A DNA stretch of 64,000 nt from Chitinophagaceae bacterium (lineage in GTDB: Bacteria > Bacteroidota > Bacteroidia > Chitinophagales > Chitinophagaceae). Shown here piece by piece: positions 44,485 through 54,670 of the stretch. The DNA is taken from the NCBI GenBank assembly GCA_004028795.1, contig SAIW01000010.1, positions 164,131 through 228,130 of the forward strand. Direction: 5' to 3'. The notes under the pieces were generated by a model. That model was not told the origin of the DNA. It did not search any database and was given only the letters and a program-made list of their open reading frames with translations. The position numbers were made by a program, and so were the translations under genes. Positions within the stretch are counted from its first letter, which is position 1. Each line of letters starts with the position of its first letter.

Positions 44485-46194
44485 CTACCAACCCGGATTC
44501 TGAGGATAAGGTGTTCCTGTAGTTACTGCATCAATCTGCGATTGCGGTATCGGACGCAACAGGTGTTTTGGTGTTACAAAATTTAGCTGTGCATCAGTAT
44601 TATGCAGAATGATGCGGTTTGCGAGCTGGCCAGTTCTGGCAAGGTCGAAATAGCGAACCATCTGACCGCAGAGTTCTCTGGAACGTTCATCCAGGATGAA
44701 ATCCAGTGAAAGATTAGCAACAGTAATATCCATCGCCACAGGATTACCGGTTGGATATGCTGCACGCTCACGGATCACATTGATATAACCAACTGCTTCC
44801 GGAAGTTTACCCAGAAAATAAGCAGCTTCAGCAGCAATCAGATAGGTTTCATCCAAAGTCCATACAATCACAGGCCTGATAGAAGGAGCATTCTGATCTG
44901 CACGTTTAGTATCGAAATATTTCTTCATCGCAGGTGCCATCTGGATATTGTATTTACGTGGCGGCATCAGCAGGTAACGCGTTGAATAGATTTTTGCATC
45001 GCTTACATCCACACCGGGCATATAACAGGCTGTATCTCCCAATGCGAACTTGGGTTTACCTGCAAGACTAGGGTCAACACCTGCAGGAACAGGGGTCGGC
45101 CATTTGGGAATACCCGCTGCATAATTGCAGTACCATACTGTCTGGAATGTTTTGCCATAACGGGTATCGTTAGTTTTGTCTTTAAATACTGTATCTGTCA
45201 GCCAGTGGGTTGGAACGGCACGTATATAGGGCCTTCCGTTGAACACATCCCTTTGCATACCCGGTACAAATGTTTCATACTTGGGCACCCACATGTGGTT
45301 GAGTACATTGTCGGTTCCGCTACTGTTATTAGGTCCGTTGTAAGCAATATTCGCAGTATGCTGAATGGTCCATAATACTTCTGAATTGCTTTCATTGCCT
45401 TCCTGGTAAATACTTGCGAAATCCTGTTGCAAAGCCAGTCCCAGTGATGCTTTGTCACTAATCAGTGAAGTAGCAGTAGTATATGCATTCTGATAATCAT
45501 TTGGGTCTTTGGCTACTGTTCCTGCTCTTGTGAGATATACTTTCGCCAGCAAGTGTCTCGCAGCGGCGGCATTTGCTTTTCCCGGAAGCAATCCATTAGT
45601 AAAAGGTCCTGCAGGCAATGAAGCGATGGCATCGTTGAGATCCTGTATAATCAGTTTATATACATCCGCCATCGGGTTACGTACGGCAGCTGTGGTGGGC
45701 GTAGACTGAAAATGCACATTGAGGGTTACATCACCCCAGAACTGAACAAGGGTGAAATAATAATTAGCACGCAAAAATTTCGCTTCCGCCACCATTGATT
45801 TTTTGGTAGCTGCGTCTACCCCGGTAATCTGGTCTGCATTATCGATCAGACCATTGCAGGTATTGATAAAAGTGTAACACGGATTCCATATACCTGACAA
45901 TCTTCCATTGCTGGGGTTGTAGTTACTGTTGTATTTGTTGATATCATTATTACCGTCATTACCCGTGATAAATTCATCTGTACCAATGCAACATATGGTA
46001 AACAGGTTTTCTGTTCCCCAGAGGTTACGCATACCGCCATAAGCGGCATCGAGACCAGATTGAAATCCTTGTGCGGTGGCAAAGAATGCAGGTGTAAGTG
46101 TTGACTGCGGGTTTTCAACGAGGTTTTTTTGACAGGCCGTTATCACTGACATCCCTGTGAAAATTACCGATAATTGTATGATTAGCCTTTTCAT
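44485..46194 (-). CDS. susD: SusD/RagB-family glycan-binding lipoprotein
   Basis: This 569-residue lipoprotein has a lipobox (VITAC, Cys 21). The TPR-like helices and loop regions of SusD proteins are present: SGLDAAYGGMRNLWG, AEAKFLRANYYFTLVQFWGDV (residues about 137-157) and the C-terminal ILDERSRELCGQMVRYFDLARTG. It sits on the cell surface, forms a lid on the SusC barrel and captures oligosaccharides. It follows SusC by 19 bp. It is the only SusD in the window, so it should define the substrate of the PUL. Confidence 0.95.
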   Translation of the reverse strand: MKRLIIQLSVIFTGMSVITACQKNLVENPQSTLTPAFFATAQGFQSGLDAAYGGMRNLWGTENLFTICCIGTDEFITGNDGNNDINKYNSNYNPSNGRLSGIWNPCYTFINTCNGLIDNADQITGVDAATKKSMVAEAKFLRANYYFTLVQFWGDVTLNVHFQSTPTTAAVRNPMADVYKLIIQDLNDAIASLPAGPFTNGLLPGKANAAAARHLLAKVYLTRAGTVAKDPNDYQNAYTTATSLISDKASLGLALQQDFASIYQEGNESNSEVLWTIQHTANIAYNGPNNSSGTDNVLNHMWVPKYETFVPGMQRDVFNGRPYIRAVPTHWLTDTVFKDKTNDTRYGKTFQTVWYCNYAAGIPKWPTPVPAGVDPSLAGKPKFALGDTACYMPGVDVSDAKIYSTRYLLMPPRKYNIQMAPAMKKYFDTKRADQNAPSIRPVIVWTLDETYLIAAEAAYFLGKLPEAVGYINVIRERAAYPTGNPVAMDITVANLSLDFILDERSRELCGQMVRYFDLARTGQLANRIILHNTDAQLNFVTPKHLLRPIPQSQIDAVTTGTPYPQNPGW

Positions 46195-46213
46195 AACTGA
46201 AGGTTTAATAGTA

Positions 46214-49200
46214 TTATAATGTTACATTTAGACCAAATAGCATAGACCATGTAGCGGGTGTATCAACACCGAGTGTTCCTGCTGTTTCAGGATCAATACC
46301 ATGGTATTTATTTCTATAAGGTGAAAACAGGATGAACGGGTCTTTTGCCGTAGCATAAAATCTGAGAGATTTCAATCCGATCTTATGAGCGATATTTTGT
46401 GAAACGGCGTAGCCCAGTGAAATACTTCTGATTTTCAAATACGACCCATCGAAATAACCGAGCAATGAATTCTTCGGCGGGTTTGTTTGTGCCGAATTGG
46501 GTTTTGGATATTCGTTTGATGGATTGAGTGGTGTCCAGTATGCAATATTTACATTGTTATAATTCGCCTGTAAAGTATTGGCAAAACCGCCACCAAATAA
46601 AGTGGATGAAATCATTCCGCCCACTCTTGCTGCAGCCACAACAGTTAAATCAAAACCACGGTATGTAATCCGCTGTGTGGTACCACCCTGCCAGGAAGGT
46701 TCCTGTGAACCGATTACATACATATCTCCGGCATCAATTGTTCCATTGCCATTCCTGTCAACCACTTTAATCTGTCCGATAACAGAACCGGTTCCTGTCA
46801 GTGTTTGTCCTAGCGATTTAGCTAATGCACTGTCTGCCGCTGTTGCCTGCCAAATACCTGCAAACTGGTAATCGTAGTAAGAAGTAATCGGCTTTCCTAC
46901 AAACCATTTGTTAGCGATATCAGCAGGTTTACCATCTACGGTAGTAGTCAGCGAAGGATCCAGTTTGGTAATCATTCCTCGGTTGATGAAGAAATTGAAA
47001 TCTGAAGTCCAGGTTACACCATGCTTACCCTTGCTTTGCACGTTAACCGTACTGATACGTATTTCGATACCCTGATTTTCTGACTTACCGATGTTTGTAA
47101 GAATTTTGTTAGGTATACCTGAAGTAGCCGGCAGGGTCTGCGGCAGAATCATGTCATTCGTATAAGCATGATAGTATTCGATAGAACCGGATACTCTGTT
47201 CTGGAAAAACCCGAAATCAAGACCTACGTTAAAGGTGGATGTATATTCCCAGCCCAATGTCGGATTCGGTACGCTACTTGGGTAAAGCCCTGTGGTAACC
47301 GTAGATCCGTAATTGTACACCTGATTGGCCAATGAACCCAAGGTTGCATAAGGATTTATAGCTGTATTACCTACAGAACCATAACTTGCACGGAGCTTTA
47401 GGCTGGAAACAACAGGTGATTGAGACAGGAAGCGTTCTTTGTTAATATTCCAGGCTGCAGCCACAGAAGGGAAATAGTGTGTCTGGTTACCCGTAGCAAG
47501 CCGCGAAGATGCATCTGAACGAACAGTTCCGGTTAAGAGGTATTTATCGTTATAACTGTAATTCAACCTACCCATATAAGAAATTAGTGCCCATTCTGCT
47601 CGGGCCCCAGTTCCGCTAAGGTTCGCACCCAATGAAGGATTGAAATACTGGGCATTATCTGAAAGAATACCGGTATAGCTGAATGAATTGTTCACATTTA
47701 CATTATTCTCATAGCTAAATAAACCGGTAAAATTGATTTTATGTTTTTTGATTGTTTTATCGTAAGTGAGGATATTCTCCAATGTATAATCACTGCTGAT
47801 GCGTGACTGGTTATTTGCACTCGAAGGTCCGCCGAGGTTATTGGTTGTTTTGCTCGCATAGAAGTTTCCATATACTTCGTTACGCAATTGTATACCACCA
47901 TTGAATTTATATTTCAGACCGGGCAGAATACTTACTTCGAACGTAAGATTCGAAAAGTTTGAAAGTCTTTTCCTGTTCTCTACTACTGCCCCCGGAAGAA
48001 AATTCGCCAGTGGGTTCCATACTTGGTTGGCACTTCCCGGTACAAAATAATTAATTAATGCACCTGTCGAATCATATGGAGAAGAAAGCGGACTGGCTCG
48101 CAATGCCTGCCCCATCGGGTTCTGGCTCTCTCCTTTTGTATTGGTGTAAGTATTCAGCGTGCTCAGACCAAGTTTAATGTACTTGCCAAGTTGCTGATCA
48201 AGTGTTGCTTTGAGAGAATATCTTTCAAAACCCTGTCCATAATAAACCCCGCTTTCATTGTAATATCCACCAGATATCGAGTATTGTGTCTTCTCTGTAC
48301 CGCTTGATACGTTGATGGCGTGATTGGTGGTTATACCGGTTTTATATACAAGTTTTTGCCAGTCAGTACTTCTGCCGATACTGATACCTACTCTTTCTTC
48401 AGGTGAAAATGCATCCTGTATAATTTTCGGATCATCAATACCTGTATAGGTTCCGGGCTTACCGAGAAAGTTGGCCCATTTTTTCAATTCAAGGTATTGA
48501 GGTCCGTTCATCATGGGGTATTCGCCCATGCTTTTATTGAAACCGGTGAATGTACTGTAACTGATCACCGGCGTACCATCTCCGCGTCTGCCGCGTTTAG
48601 TGGTAATCAGTATAACACCGTTCGCACCCCGCGATCCGTAAATAGCAGTGGAGGAAGCATCTTTCAAGATATCAACGGATGCGATGTCATCGAGGTTGAA
48701 ATCATTGATATTGCCGTCAAAAGCGATACCGTCAATCACGAACAGCGGTGAGTTACCTGCCTGCACTGAACGGGTTCCCCGAATCAGTACACTGGGGTTC
48801 TGCCCCGGCTTACTGTTACCACCGCTTTTCTGAATATCGATACCAGCACCCTGACCCTGTAACGCTTGTGCAAGGTTTGCGGAAGGAACATCCTGCACCG
48901 ATTGGGCACTAATTGATGTGATGGCTCCGGTTACATCTACTTTTTTACGTGTACCATAACCAACCACCACAACCTGATTCAGTTCATTTTTGTCGGCCAG
49001 CAATTGTATGTTCAGGTTCATTTGATCGGCAGTTCCTACCTTGATTTCTTTATTGATATAACCTGTAAAAGAAATAATGACTGTTGTATTTTGGGGAACG
49101 CTGATCTGGAAACTTCCGTCAGTCTGAACATTCACACCTTTTGTACTTCCTTTCTGTAACACCGAAGCACCGGCCAACACTTCCCCAGAAGTGGTAGTAA

Positions 49201-49330
49201 CATGGCCCTTTAATGTTACGGTTTTAGTCTGCGAAAAAATCGAAGAGCTACAAAGTAATAAGAATAGTAACACTAGCCGTTTCGATATTAAAGGGTGAAA
49301 CGCAGAACATTTTGAGAGATTTTTTTTCAT
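46214..49330 (-). CDS. susC: SusC/RagA-family TonB-linked outer-membrane transporter
   Basis: This 1038-residue protein has a signal peptide (about 1-34), an N-terminal carboxypeptidase-like domain (KGHVTTTSGEVLAGASVLQ, residues about 41-110), a plug (VVVGYGTRKKVDVTGAI, LIRGTRSV, DILKDASSTAIYGSRGANGV) and a 22-strand barrel ending in LFGLNVTL. It imports oligosaccharides across the outer membrane with TonB energy. There is no N-terminal STN domain, so anti-sigma signalling is not expected; control should come through the LacI or AraC proteins. It heads the operon SusC-SusD-propeller-GH105. Confidence 0.95.
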   Translation of the reverse strand: MKKNLSKCSAFHPLISKRLVLLFLLLCSSSIFSQTKTVTLKGHVTTTSGEVLAGASVLQKGSTKGVNVQTDGSFQISVPQNTTVIISFTGYINKEIKVGTADQMNLNIQLLADKNELNQVVVVGYGTRKKVDVTGAITSISAQSVQDVPSANLAQALQGQGAGIDIQKSGGNSKPGQNPSVLIRGTRSVQAGNSPLFVIDGIAFDGNINDFNLDDIASVDILKDASSTAIYGSRGANGVILITTKRGRRGDGTPVISYSTFTGFNKSMGEYPMMNGPQYLELKKWANFLGKPGTYTGIDDPKIIQDAFSPEERVGISIGRSTDWQKLVYKTGITTNHAINVSSGTEKTQYSISGGYYNESGVYYGQGFERYSLKATLDQQLGKYIKLGLSTLNTYTNTKGESQNPMGQALRASPLSSPYDSTGALINYFVPGSANQVWNPLANFLPGAVVENRKRLSNFSNLTFEVSILPGLKYKFNGGIQLRNEVYGNFYASKTTNNLGGPSSANNQSRISSDYTLENILTYDKTIKKHKINFTGLFSYENNVNVNNSFSYTGILSDNAQYFNPSLGANLSGTGARAEWALISYMGRLNYSYNDKYLLTGTVRSDASSRLATGNQTHYFPSVAAAWNINKERFLSQSPVVSSLKLRASYGSVGNTAINPYATLGSLANQVYNYGSTVTTGLYPSSVPNPTLGWEYTSTFNVGLDFGFFQNRVSGSIEYYHAYTNDMILPQTLPATSGIPNKILTNIGKSENQGIEIRISTVNVQSKGKHGVTWTSDFNFFINRGMITKLDPSLTTTVDGKPADIANKWFVGKPITSYYDYQFAGIWQATAADSALAKSLGQTLTGTGSVIGQIKVVDRNGNGTIDAGDMYVIGSQEPSWQGGTTQRITYRGFDLTVVAAARVGGMISSTLFGGGFANTLQANYNNVNIAYWTPLNPSNEYPKPNSAQTNPPKNSLLGYFDGSYLKIRSISLGYAVSQNIAHKIGLKSLRFYATAKDPFILFSPYRNKYHGIDPETAGTLGVDTPATWSMLFGLNVTL

Positions 49331-49643
49331 ATAGCAGTTTTAGTGTAAACAATAAAGTGTTTTGTCAATACAGAACAAATACTATTCAAGTGGGATGTTC
49401 GTTTGCAGAACGTATCAAAGCAATCGTCATGGCTATGAATTTAATAGTGATTCAATGCAATTAAGTAAGATTTCTATACACTTTGATTAGAATAATTATC
49501 AAACCATTAAACTATTTACTCATATAGGAACGTAAATAAAATAAAGTACCCATTTTTTTACACAAACGATTTCGTAAACTTTAATACATAAAGGAAAATA
49601 ATTCCTGATAACTGATGATACAACAGTATATAATTGAAATTAA
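49331..49643. other. Promoter region of the SusCD operon
   Basis: These 313 AT-rich bases lie upstream of SusC. ACGATTTCGT (within 49566-49577) is a short palindrome in the style of a LacI operator. I see no clear -7/-33 pair on the - strand and no gene. Confidence 0.35.
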
Positions 49644-51248
49644 TCACTGTAACACAGCAATTTCTTTATTGAGTCCTGGTGCTATTTCAATTATGTTTTT
49701 TATGCCTTTTATTTGATTTTTTACTACACGGATATCGATACTTGCAGGCCCTTCAATTTTTACGAACGACTTTGCTCCGGGTTTTGTTTGAATATTATGT
49801 ACAAATGCGTGTTGCACATTTTCAAACCGGATTATGGAAGCCGCCCCTTCGGCAGTCGGCATTTGTCCACCCGATAATTCAATGTTCTTTACATCATCGA
49901 AAATGAAAGCAGGCCGCAAGTCATTATGGCTAATGTTAAAGCTGATATTTTTCAGTTGCAGACCATCCACATGTCTTGCCCACAAACCATAGGCAGGAAT
50001 CAGCGGACTGAATGTTTTTATTTCCGGGTATTTATCAATCGCCTCAGGCACTTCCTGTCTTGCCTGTTCCGCCGCTCCACCACCTGCCAGATCAATGGAA
50101 ATATTTTCCAGTGTCAGGTGGGTGATATTATGACCGGGCACACCGGTAATCAGTATACCCGAAGCAGGTTTCAGCTGTGCACTGTCTGCGGCTTTGGCTT
50201 TGACATTCCTGATAGTGACGTTGTCCAGCGTTCCGGTCTGCTGTTGTGTGTCGCTGTTTTTGCGGAACACACTCAACCGTGAACCCAGGCGTATGAGGAT
50301 AGGGGTTTTTACTTCCGACATGGTAATATCTGAAATAATCACATTACGTAGGTGAGCACCATCCACAGTCAGTAATTTGATACCGCCATTATTGGTATTG
50401 TATATATAACAATCCGATATGCGGATGTTTTCGAACGGTGCCATGGATTCGGTTCCCATTTTTATAGCACCCTGGCTGCTTTTCAACCGCATACCGCTCA
50501 CTTCAATATCACTGCAGGCCATTTTACTCGAAGTGGTTTTAAAACACAAAGCGTCATCACCACTTTCAATATCGCAGTTCCTGATTTGTACATCCTGGCA
50601 GCCATCTATATCAATGCCATCATTGTGCGGAACACCCTTGCTTACAATCTTCACATTTTCGATACGGATATGTCTGCTTTGAAAATAGTGGGAAGTCCAC
50701 GCAGCCGAATAATTCAGTTGCACATCTTTCACCGTCACATCCTCACATCGTACAATCCGCAGCAGGAAGGGTCTGCGGCCCCAGCGTTGTCCCTCCGGTC
50801 TTGTGTCTGTGCGAATCTGTTGCTCTTTTAATGCAGTGCCTTGCCTGTCAATAGAACCCTCTCCTTCTATACCGATATGGCTGGCATCTACCGCTACCAA
50901 CAGTGCCCATCCCACATCAATGCCGAGCCCGTCAGCAAAGGGGTCTATATTACGGTAATCTTCCACGTCGGTACTGCCCAACAGGGTGGCATCCTTACTG
51001 AAGTATAGCATTACATAATCCTTTAATACAATGGTGCCGGAAAGAAATTTCCCTGCGGGAAAAATCACCCTGCCACCACCACGGTGATTCACTTCGTCAA
51101 TCGCCTGTTGTATTGCTTTTGTATTAAGTGTGTGTGCATCACCTACCGCACCATATTGGGTAATATCGATATCGGCAGCGTTAAGTGCCTGCGAAAAAAA
51201 TAACGCCAGCAGGGATAAGCGTATTTTGCTTTTTATAGGTTTCATCAA
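49644..51248 (-). CDS. GH28 polygalacturonase-type enzyme
   Basis: This 534-residue secreted protein has a signal peptide (residues 1-24). The parallel beta-helix has GH28 motifs: ITQYGAVGDAHTLNTKAIQQ, HNDGIDIDGCQDV (N209, D213) and IESGDDALCFK (D231, D232). The usual downstream GHGxSIGS reads QGAIKMGTES here, as in GH28 enzymes acting on rhamnogalacturonan or substituted pectin rather than plain polygalacturonate. Its start overlaps the GH29 stop by 4 bp (ATGA), so the two are translationally coupled. It is the last gene of the GH31-lyase-GH29-GH29-GH28 operon. Confidence 0.88.
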   Translation of the reverse strand: MMKPIKSKIRLSLLALFFSQALNAADIDITQYGAVGDAHTLNTKAIQQAIDEVNHRGGGRVIFPAGKFLSGTIVLKDYVMLYFSKDATLLGSTDVEDYRNIDPFADGLGIDVGWALLVAVDASHIGIEGEGSIDRQGTALKEQQIRTDTRPEGQRWGRRPFLLRIVRCEDVTVKDVQLNYSAAWTSHYFQSRHIRIENVKIVSKGVPHNDGIDIDGCQDVQIRNCDIESGDDALCFKTTSSKMACSDIEVSGMRLKSSQGAIKMGTESMAPFENIRISDCYIYNTNNGGIKLLTVDGAHLRNVIISDITMSEVKTPILIRLGSRLSVFRKNSDTQQQTGTLDNVTIRNVKAKAADSAQLKPASGILITGVPGHNITHLTLENISIDLAGGGAAEQARQEVPEAIDKYPEIKTFSPLIPAYGLWARHVDGLQLKNISFNISHNDLRPAFIFDDVKNIELSGGQMPTAEGAASIIRFENVQHAFVHNIQTKPGAKSFVKIEGPASIDIRVVKNQIKGIKNIIEIAPGLNKEIAVLQ

Positions 51249-52669
51249 TCCAGTGCTCCGGTTTTAATTTTACCATTAGTATCGTTCACATTGGCAACCA
51301 TACCTTTCATATCAAGTCTAATCACGGAAGCGATTTTATCGGGAGCTGCTGCAGGTAAACTGATCAGCAAACCTTCCGGCGTATTTTTCCCCATTACTTT
51401 CTTTTTGCCGTCGAGTAGTGTTGCAGTAATCAATTCATTTTTCAGTCCCGGCACCAGAAGTTGACCATTTGCAGGCCAGTTAAATACACTCAGGTATAAA
51501 ATAGTACCGGCAGCAGATTCCTTACGGGTGCATCTGCCCCAGTCAAGCGGTGCCAGCGGACTTGCCTTGGTTGCATAAATGGCTTCGCTGTTTGTTTTCA
51601 TCCAGTCCCCGATTTCTTTGAGCGACTGAACGCTTTGTTCAGGAAAAGTACCATCGGGTTTGGGACCCACATTCAATAAATAGTTTCCGCCTTTTGAAGC
51701 AATATCACAAAGATTATGGATGAGGGTCTCGGTTGATTTCCATTTGTTGTCTGATGTTCTGTAGCCCCATGTACCATTCATCGTCATACAAGTCTCCCAA
51801 TCTTTTCCATCGAGTTCTGCCAGCGTGGGAATTTTCTGTTCCGGCGTTTTGGTATCACCCGGAAAATTGGGACGTTTCAAACGATCATTCGTGATAATAT
51901 TGGGCTGATACTTCAATTGCTCCTGCAGTTTCAACGCAGCTTCATCGGTCATATTGGTAGGCGTATCCCACCAGAGTACTGCAACCTCTCCATAATTGGT
52001 CATCAGCTCTTTTACTTGCGGTACAGCCACACGGTCAATGTATTCGGCAAAAGTGTTGGCTTCCTGTTTGGGATCCCAGTGCCCATTGTGTTGCTGGGTA
52101 TAGGCATCAATTTTTGAGGAGTCGGGATTGAGCCATCCTTCTGAGGCCGCTTTACGAGAAGCCGCACCACCCGGATTGTTCCAATCCTGTGCCTGTGAAT
52201 AATAGAAGCCCAGTTTTATGCCGTATTTTTTACAGGCCGCTGCCAATGGTTTCAATACATCTTTACCGTATGGTGTGGCATCCACTATGTTCCATTTACT
52301 GGCCGCCGTTTTAAACATCGCAAAACCATCATGGTGTTTGGCTGTAATAACGATGTATTTCATACCCGCATTTTTTGCAGTACGTACCCATTCGTCCGCA
52401 TCAAATTTTACGGGATTGAATTCAGCAGCTTTTGCCTGGTATTCATCTACAGGAATTTTGCAACGATTCATGATCCATTCCGCACCACCTCTCAATTGTT
52501 CATGACCACGATACACACCAGCCCACTGTGCATAAACGCCCCAATGGATAAACATGCCGAAACGTGCTTCACGCCACCATTTCATACGTTGATCTTTCGT
52601 AGTATCTTGTGCAATAACTGCCTGCATACAACAGCAGGCAAATGCAATGATTAGAGCAAACTTTTTCAT
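51245..52669 (-). CDS. Alpha-L-fucosidase, GH29 (copy 1)
   Basis: This 474-residue secreted enzyme starts at the ATG at 52669 (signal MKKFALIIAFACCCMQAVIAQ); a TTG seven codons upstream is ignored. The barrel has WWREARFGMFIHWG, MKYIVITAKHHDGFAMF and the nucleophile D235 in VLWWDTPTNMT, then NYLLNVGPKPDGTF. It removes alpha-linked L-fucose from oligosaccharide ends. It is one of two adjacent GH29 genes with different tails, which suggests two fucose linkages in the substrate. Confidence 0.92.
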   Translation of the reverse strand: MKKFALIIAFACCCMQAVIAQDTTKDQRMKWWREARFGMFIHWGVYAQWAGVYRGHEQLRGGAEWIMNRCKIPVDEYQAKAAEFNPVKFDADEWVRTAKNAGMKYIVITAKHHDGFAMFKTAASKWNIVDATPYGKDVLKPLAAACKKYGIKLGFYYSQAQDWNNPGGAASRKAASEGWLNPDSSKIDAYTQQHNGHWDPKQEANTFAEYIDRVAVPQVKELMTNYGEVAVLWWDTPTNMTDEAALKLQEQLKYQPNIITNDRLKRPNFPGDTKTPEQKIPTLAELDGKDWETCMTMNGTWGYRTSDNKWKSTETLIHNLCDIASKGGNYLLNVGPKPDGTFPEQSVQSLKEIGDWMKTNSEAIYATKASPLAPLDWGRCTRKESAAGTILYLSVFNWPANGQLLVPGLKNELITATLLDGKKKVMGKNTPEGLLISLPAAAPDKIASVIRLDMKGMVANVNDTNGKIKTGALD

Positions 52670-52749
52670 AATAGCAATTGTAATATGCAATTAACAGGTT
52701 TTTACTGCAAAAGGTACTGGAACGATTAACCAAATATTCAGTGATTTTG

Positions 52750-54648
52750 TCAGCGGGATCGGGGTTGCTGTAAGGGAATCAGTTCTATTTCCATAGGCTT
52801 CATCAGTTCACTCCCAGTGATGGAGAATGCCTCCAGACTGATTTCGGTAATAGCCACATCCAGTTTGACAGTTCCCAGTTCTTTTTCTATTATACGGTTG
52901 CCGTTGGCTGCCGGCGTAATGGTTTCTGTGAATATTTTATCACCCACTTTGATACGGGCTTCTCCGGCAGTAGCCGTTGTGGTCATATATTTTATCCTTA
53001 CGGTGAAGGCAGTCGGCTCCACACATCTGAAAAACCAGGAAATGGATTGCTCTTTTGTTTTCCATCCTTCTACAAAATAAGCGGCCGCTTTTCCATCGCC
53101 GAATGTGAAACCTTTTCCATTCAGTTCTGCGTCAAAAGCAAGGAGTCTTGTTGGTACATTACTCGCCACAAATCTGGTAGAATCTGTTTCAATATCACCT
53201 TTCATATCCAGTACAACCACGCTGTTGCTGTTATCCGGGGCCTGCTTCGGTACACTGATGGTAATATCAGCCGAATTCAGAAAATCGATGGGCAGTTTCT
53301 GCTGCGTTTTATCGGTAAGTAAATAGGCTTTGTTGATATTGCTTTTGATACCTCCCACCATCAATTTACCATCCTGTGGCCAATTGAATACATGCAGGTA
53401 CACTTTATTGCCATTCAGGGTGGTTACTCCCCAGCTTTGCAAAGCCAATGGTGAAGGATGCGTACCATAAATACTTTCTTTGTTTTTATCCACCCACTCG
53501 CCAATACCTTTCAGGATGGCAATATCTTTTGTATCAAATGCACCGTTACCCATGGGTCCGATATTCATGAGCAGGTTACCGCCGCGGGATGCGGCTTTAG
53601 CCAATAGTTGTACAAAAAAGCTGGCGGGCTTATGGCTACTATCAAATTTTGAATACCCATAGGATTCATTCGTGGTGGGTATGGCTTCCCAATCGCCAGT
53701 AACAGGTGCAAATTCTGCGGGACGATCACCTGTATTTTTATAATCACCCATCATCAGACCATCCGGCCCCCTCACCAGTCTTCCGTTCACCACCACCTGC
53801 TGATCCACTGCACGTATGGCTTCCAGTATGCGGATGTTTTCCGAAAGTGGCAGTTTTTGTGGCGTATCAAACCATAAAATATCTGGATGATATTTTGCCA
53901 ACAATTCCCTGATTTGCGGAATGGCTTTTTCATCCACATATTTTTTTGCTTTCAGCAGAAGGTCAGGATGCAGGTCATACCAGTTGCGGCCGCCATGCAG
54001 GTTCAAATCGCCGCCGGGATTATTGTATTCCCAGTCATTGCCAGGTGCATCAGGGTGCTCCCAGTCGAATGCGTGAGAATAATAGAATCCGAATTTCAAG
54101 CCATATTTTTTACAGGCTGCAGATAAATCAGCCATCGGGTCATGCTTCCAAGCAGTTTGCATTACCACATTATAGTCCGACACTTTGGAATCATACATCG
54201 CAAAACCATCGTGATGTTTCGCGGTAATTACCATGTAGTGCATGCCGGCCGCTTTTGCAGTGTGTACCCATTCTTCTGCATTAAACTGAACCGGGTTGAA
54301 CTGATGTGCCAGTTCCAGGTATTCAGCACGTGGTACTTTTTCTTTCCGCATCAGGTGTTCTGCATAACCCTCTACCTTCTTCCCTTTCCACTCCCCGCCG
54401 GGTAGCGAATAAATACCCCAATGGATAAACATACCGAATTTTGCATCACGCCACCATTGAATACGCTGTTCATGCGTGGTCATACTCTGCTTCCACCAGC
54501 CATTTAGGGCCTTATCTATCTGCTGCTTGTCACGAATCTTCCCGTTGTTCAGCATCTGTTGATCTTCATCCCCATTATTCTGTGCCAATGAGCATATAGC
54601 AAGGCAACAGCTAAGAACAAGCAGACAGGTATTTTTTGTGCGTATCAT
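52750..54648 (-). CDS. Alpha-L-fucosidase, GH29, with extra C-terminal domain (copy 2)
   Basis: This 632-residue secreted enzyme has a signal peptide (1-22), an N-terminal helical extension (about 28-62) not present in copy 1, and the GH29 barrel (WWRDAKFGMFIHWG, MHYMVITAKHHDGFAMY, nucleophile D261 in ILWFDTPQK, NLLMNIGPMGNG). A C-terminal beta-sandwich of about 120 residues (510-630) follows and is probably carbohydrate-binding. It lies 80 bp upstream of the first GH29 gene and 22 bp downstream of the lyase-fold gene, in one operon. Confidence 0.92.
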   Translation of the reverse strand: MIRTKNTCLLVLSCCLAICSLAQNNGDEDQQMLNNGKIRDKQQIDKALNGWWKQSMTTHEQRIQWWRDAKFGMFIHWGIYSLPGGEWKGKKVEGYAEHLMRKEKVPRAEYLELAHQFNPVQFNAEEWVHTAKAAGMHYMVITAKHHDGFAMYDSKVSDYNVVMQTAWKHDPMADLSAACKKYGLKFGFYYSHAFDWEHPDAPGNDWEYNNPGGDLNLHGGRNWYDLHPDLLLKAKKYVDEKAIPQIRELLAKYHPDILWFDTPQKLPLSENIRILEAIRAVDQQVVVNGRLVRGPDGLMMGDYKNTGDRPAEFAPVTGDWEAIPTTNESYGYSKFDSSHKPASFFVQLLAKAASRGGNLLMNIGPMGNGAFDTKDIAILKGIGEWVDKNKESIYGTHPSPLALQSWGVTTLNGNKVYLHVFNWPQDGKLMVGGIKSNINKAYLLTDKTQQKLPIDFLNSADITISVPKQAPDNSNSVVVLDMKGDIETDSTRFVASNVPTRLLAFDAELNGKGFTFGDGKAAAYFVEGWKTKEQSISWFFRCVEPTAFTVRIKYMTTTATAGEARIKVGDKIFTETITPAANGNRIIEKELGTVKLDVAITEISLEAFSITGSELMKPMEIELIPLQQPRSR

Positions 54649-54670
54649 TTTTACCGGTTGTTAGGATTGT

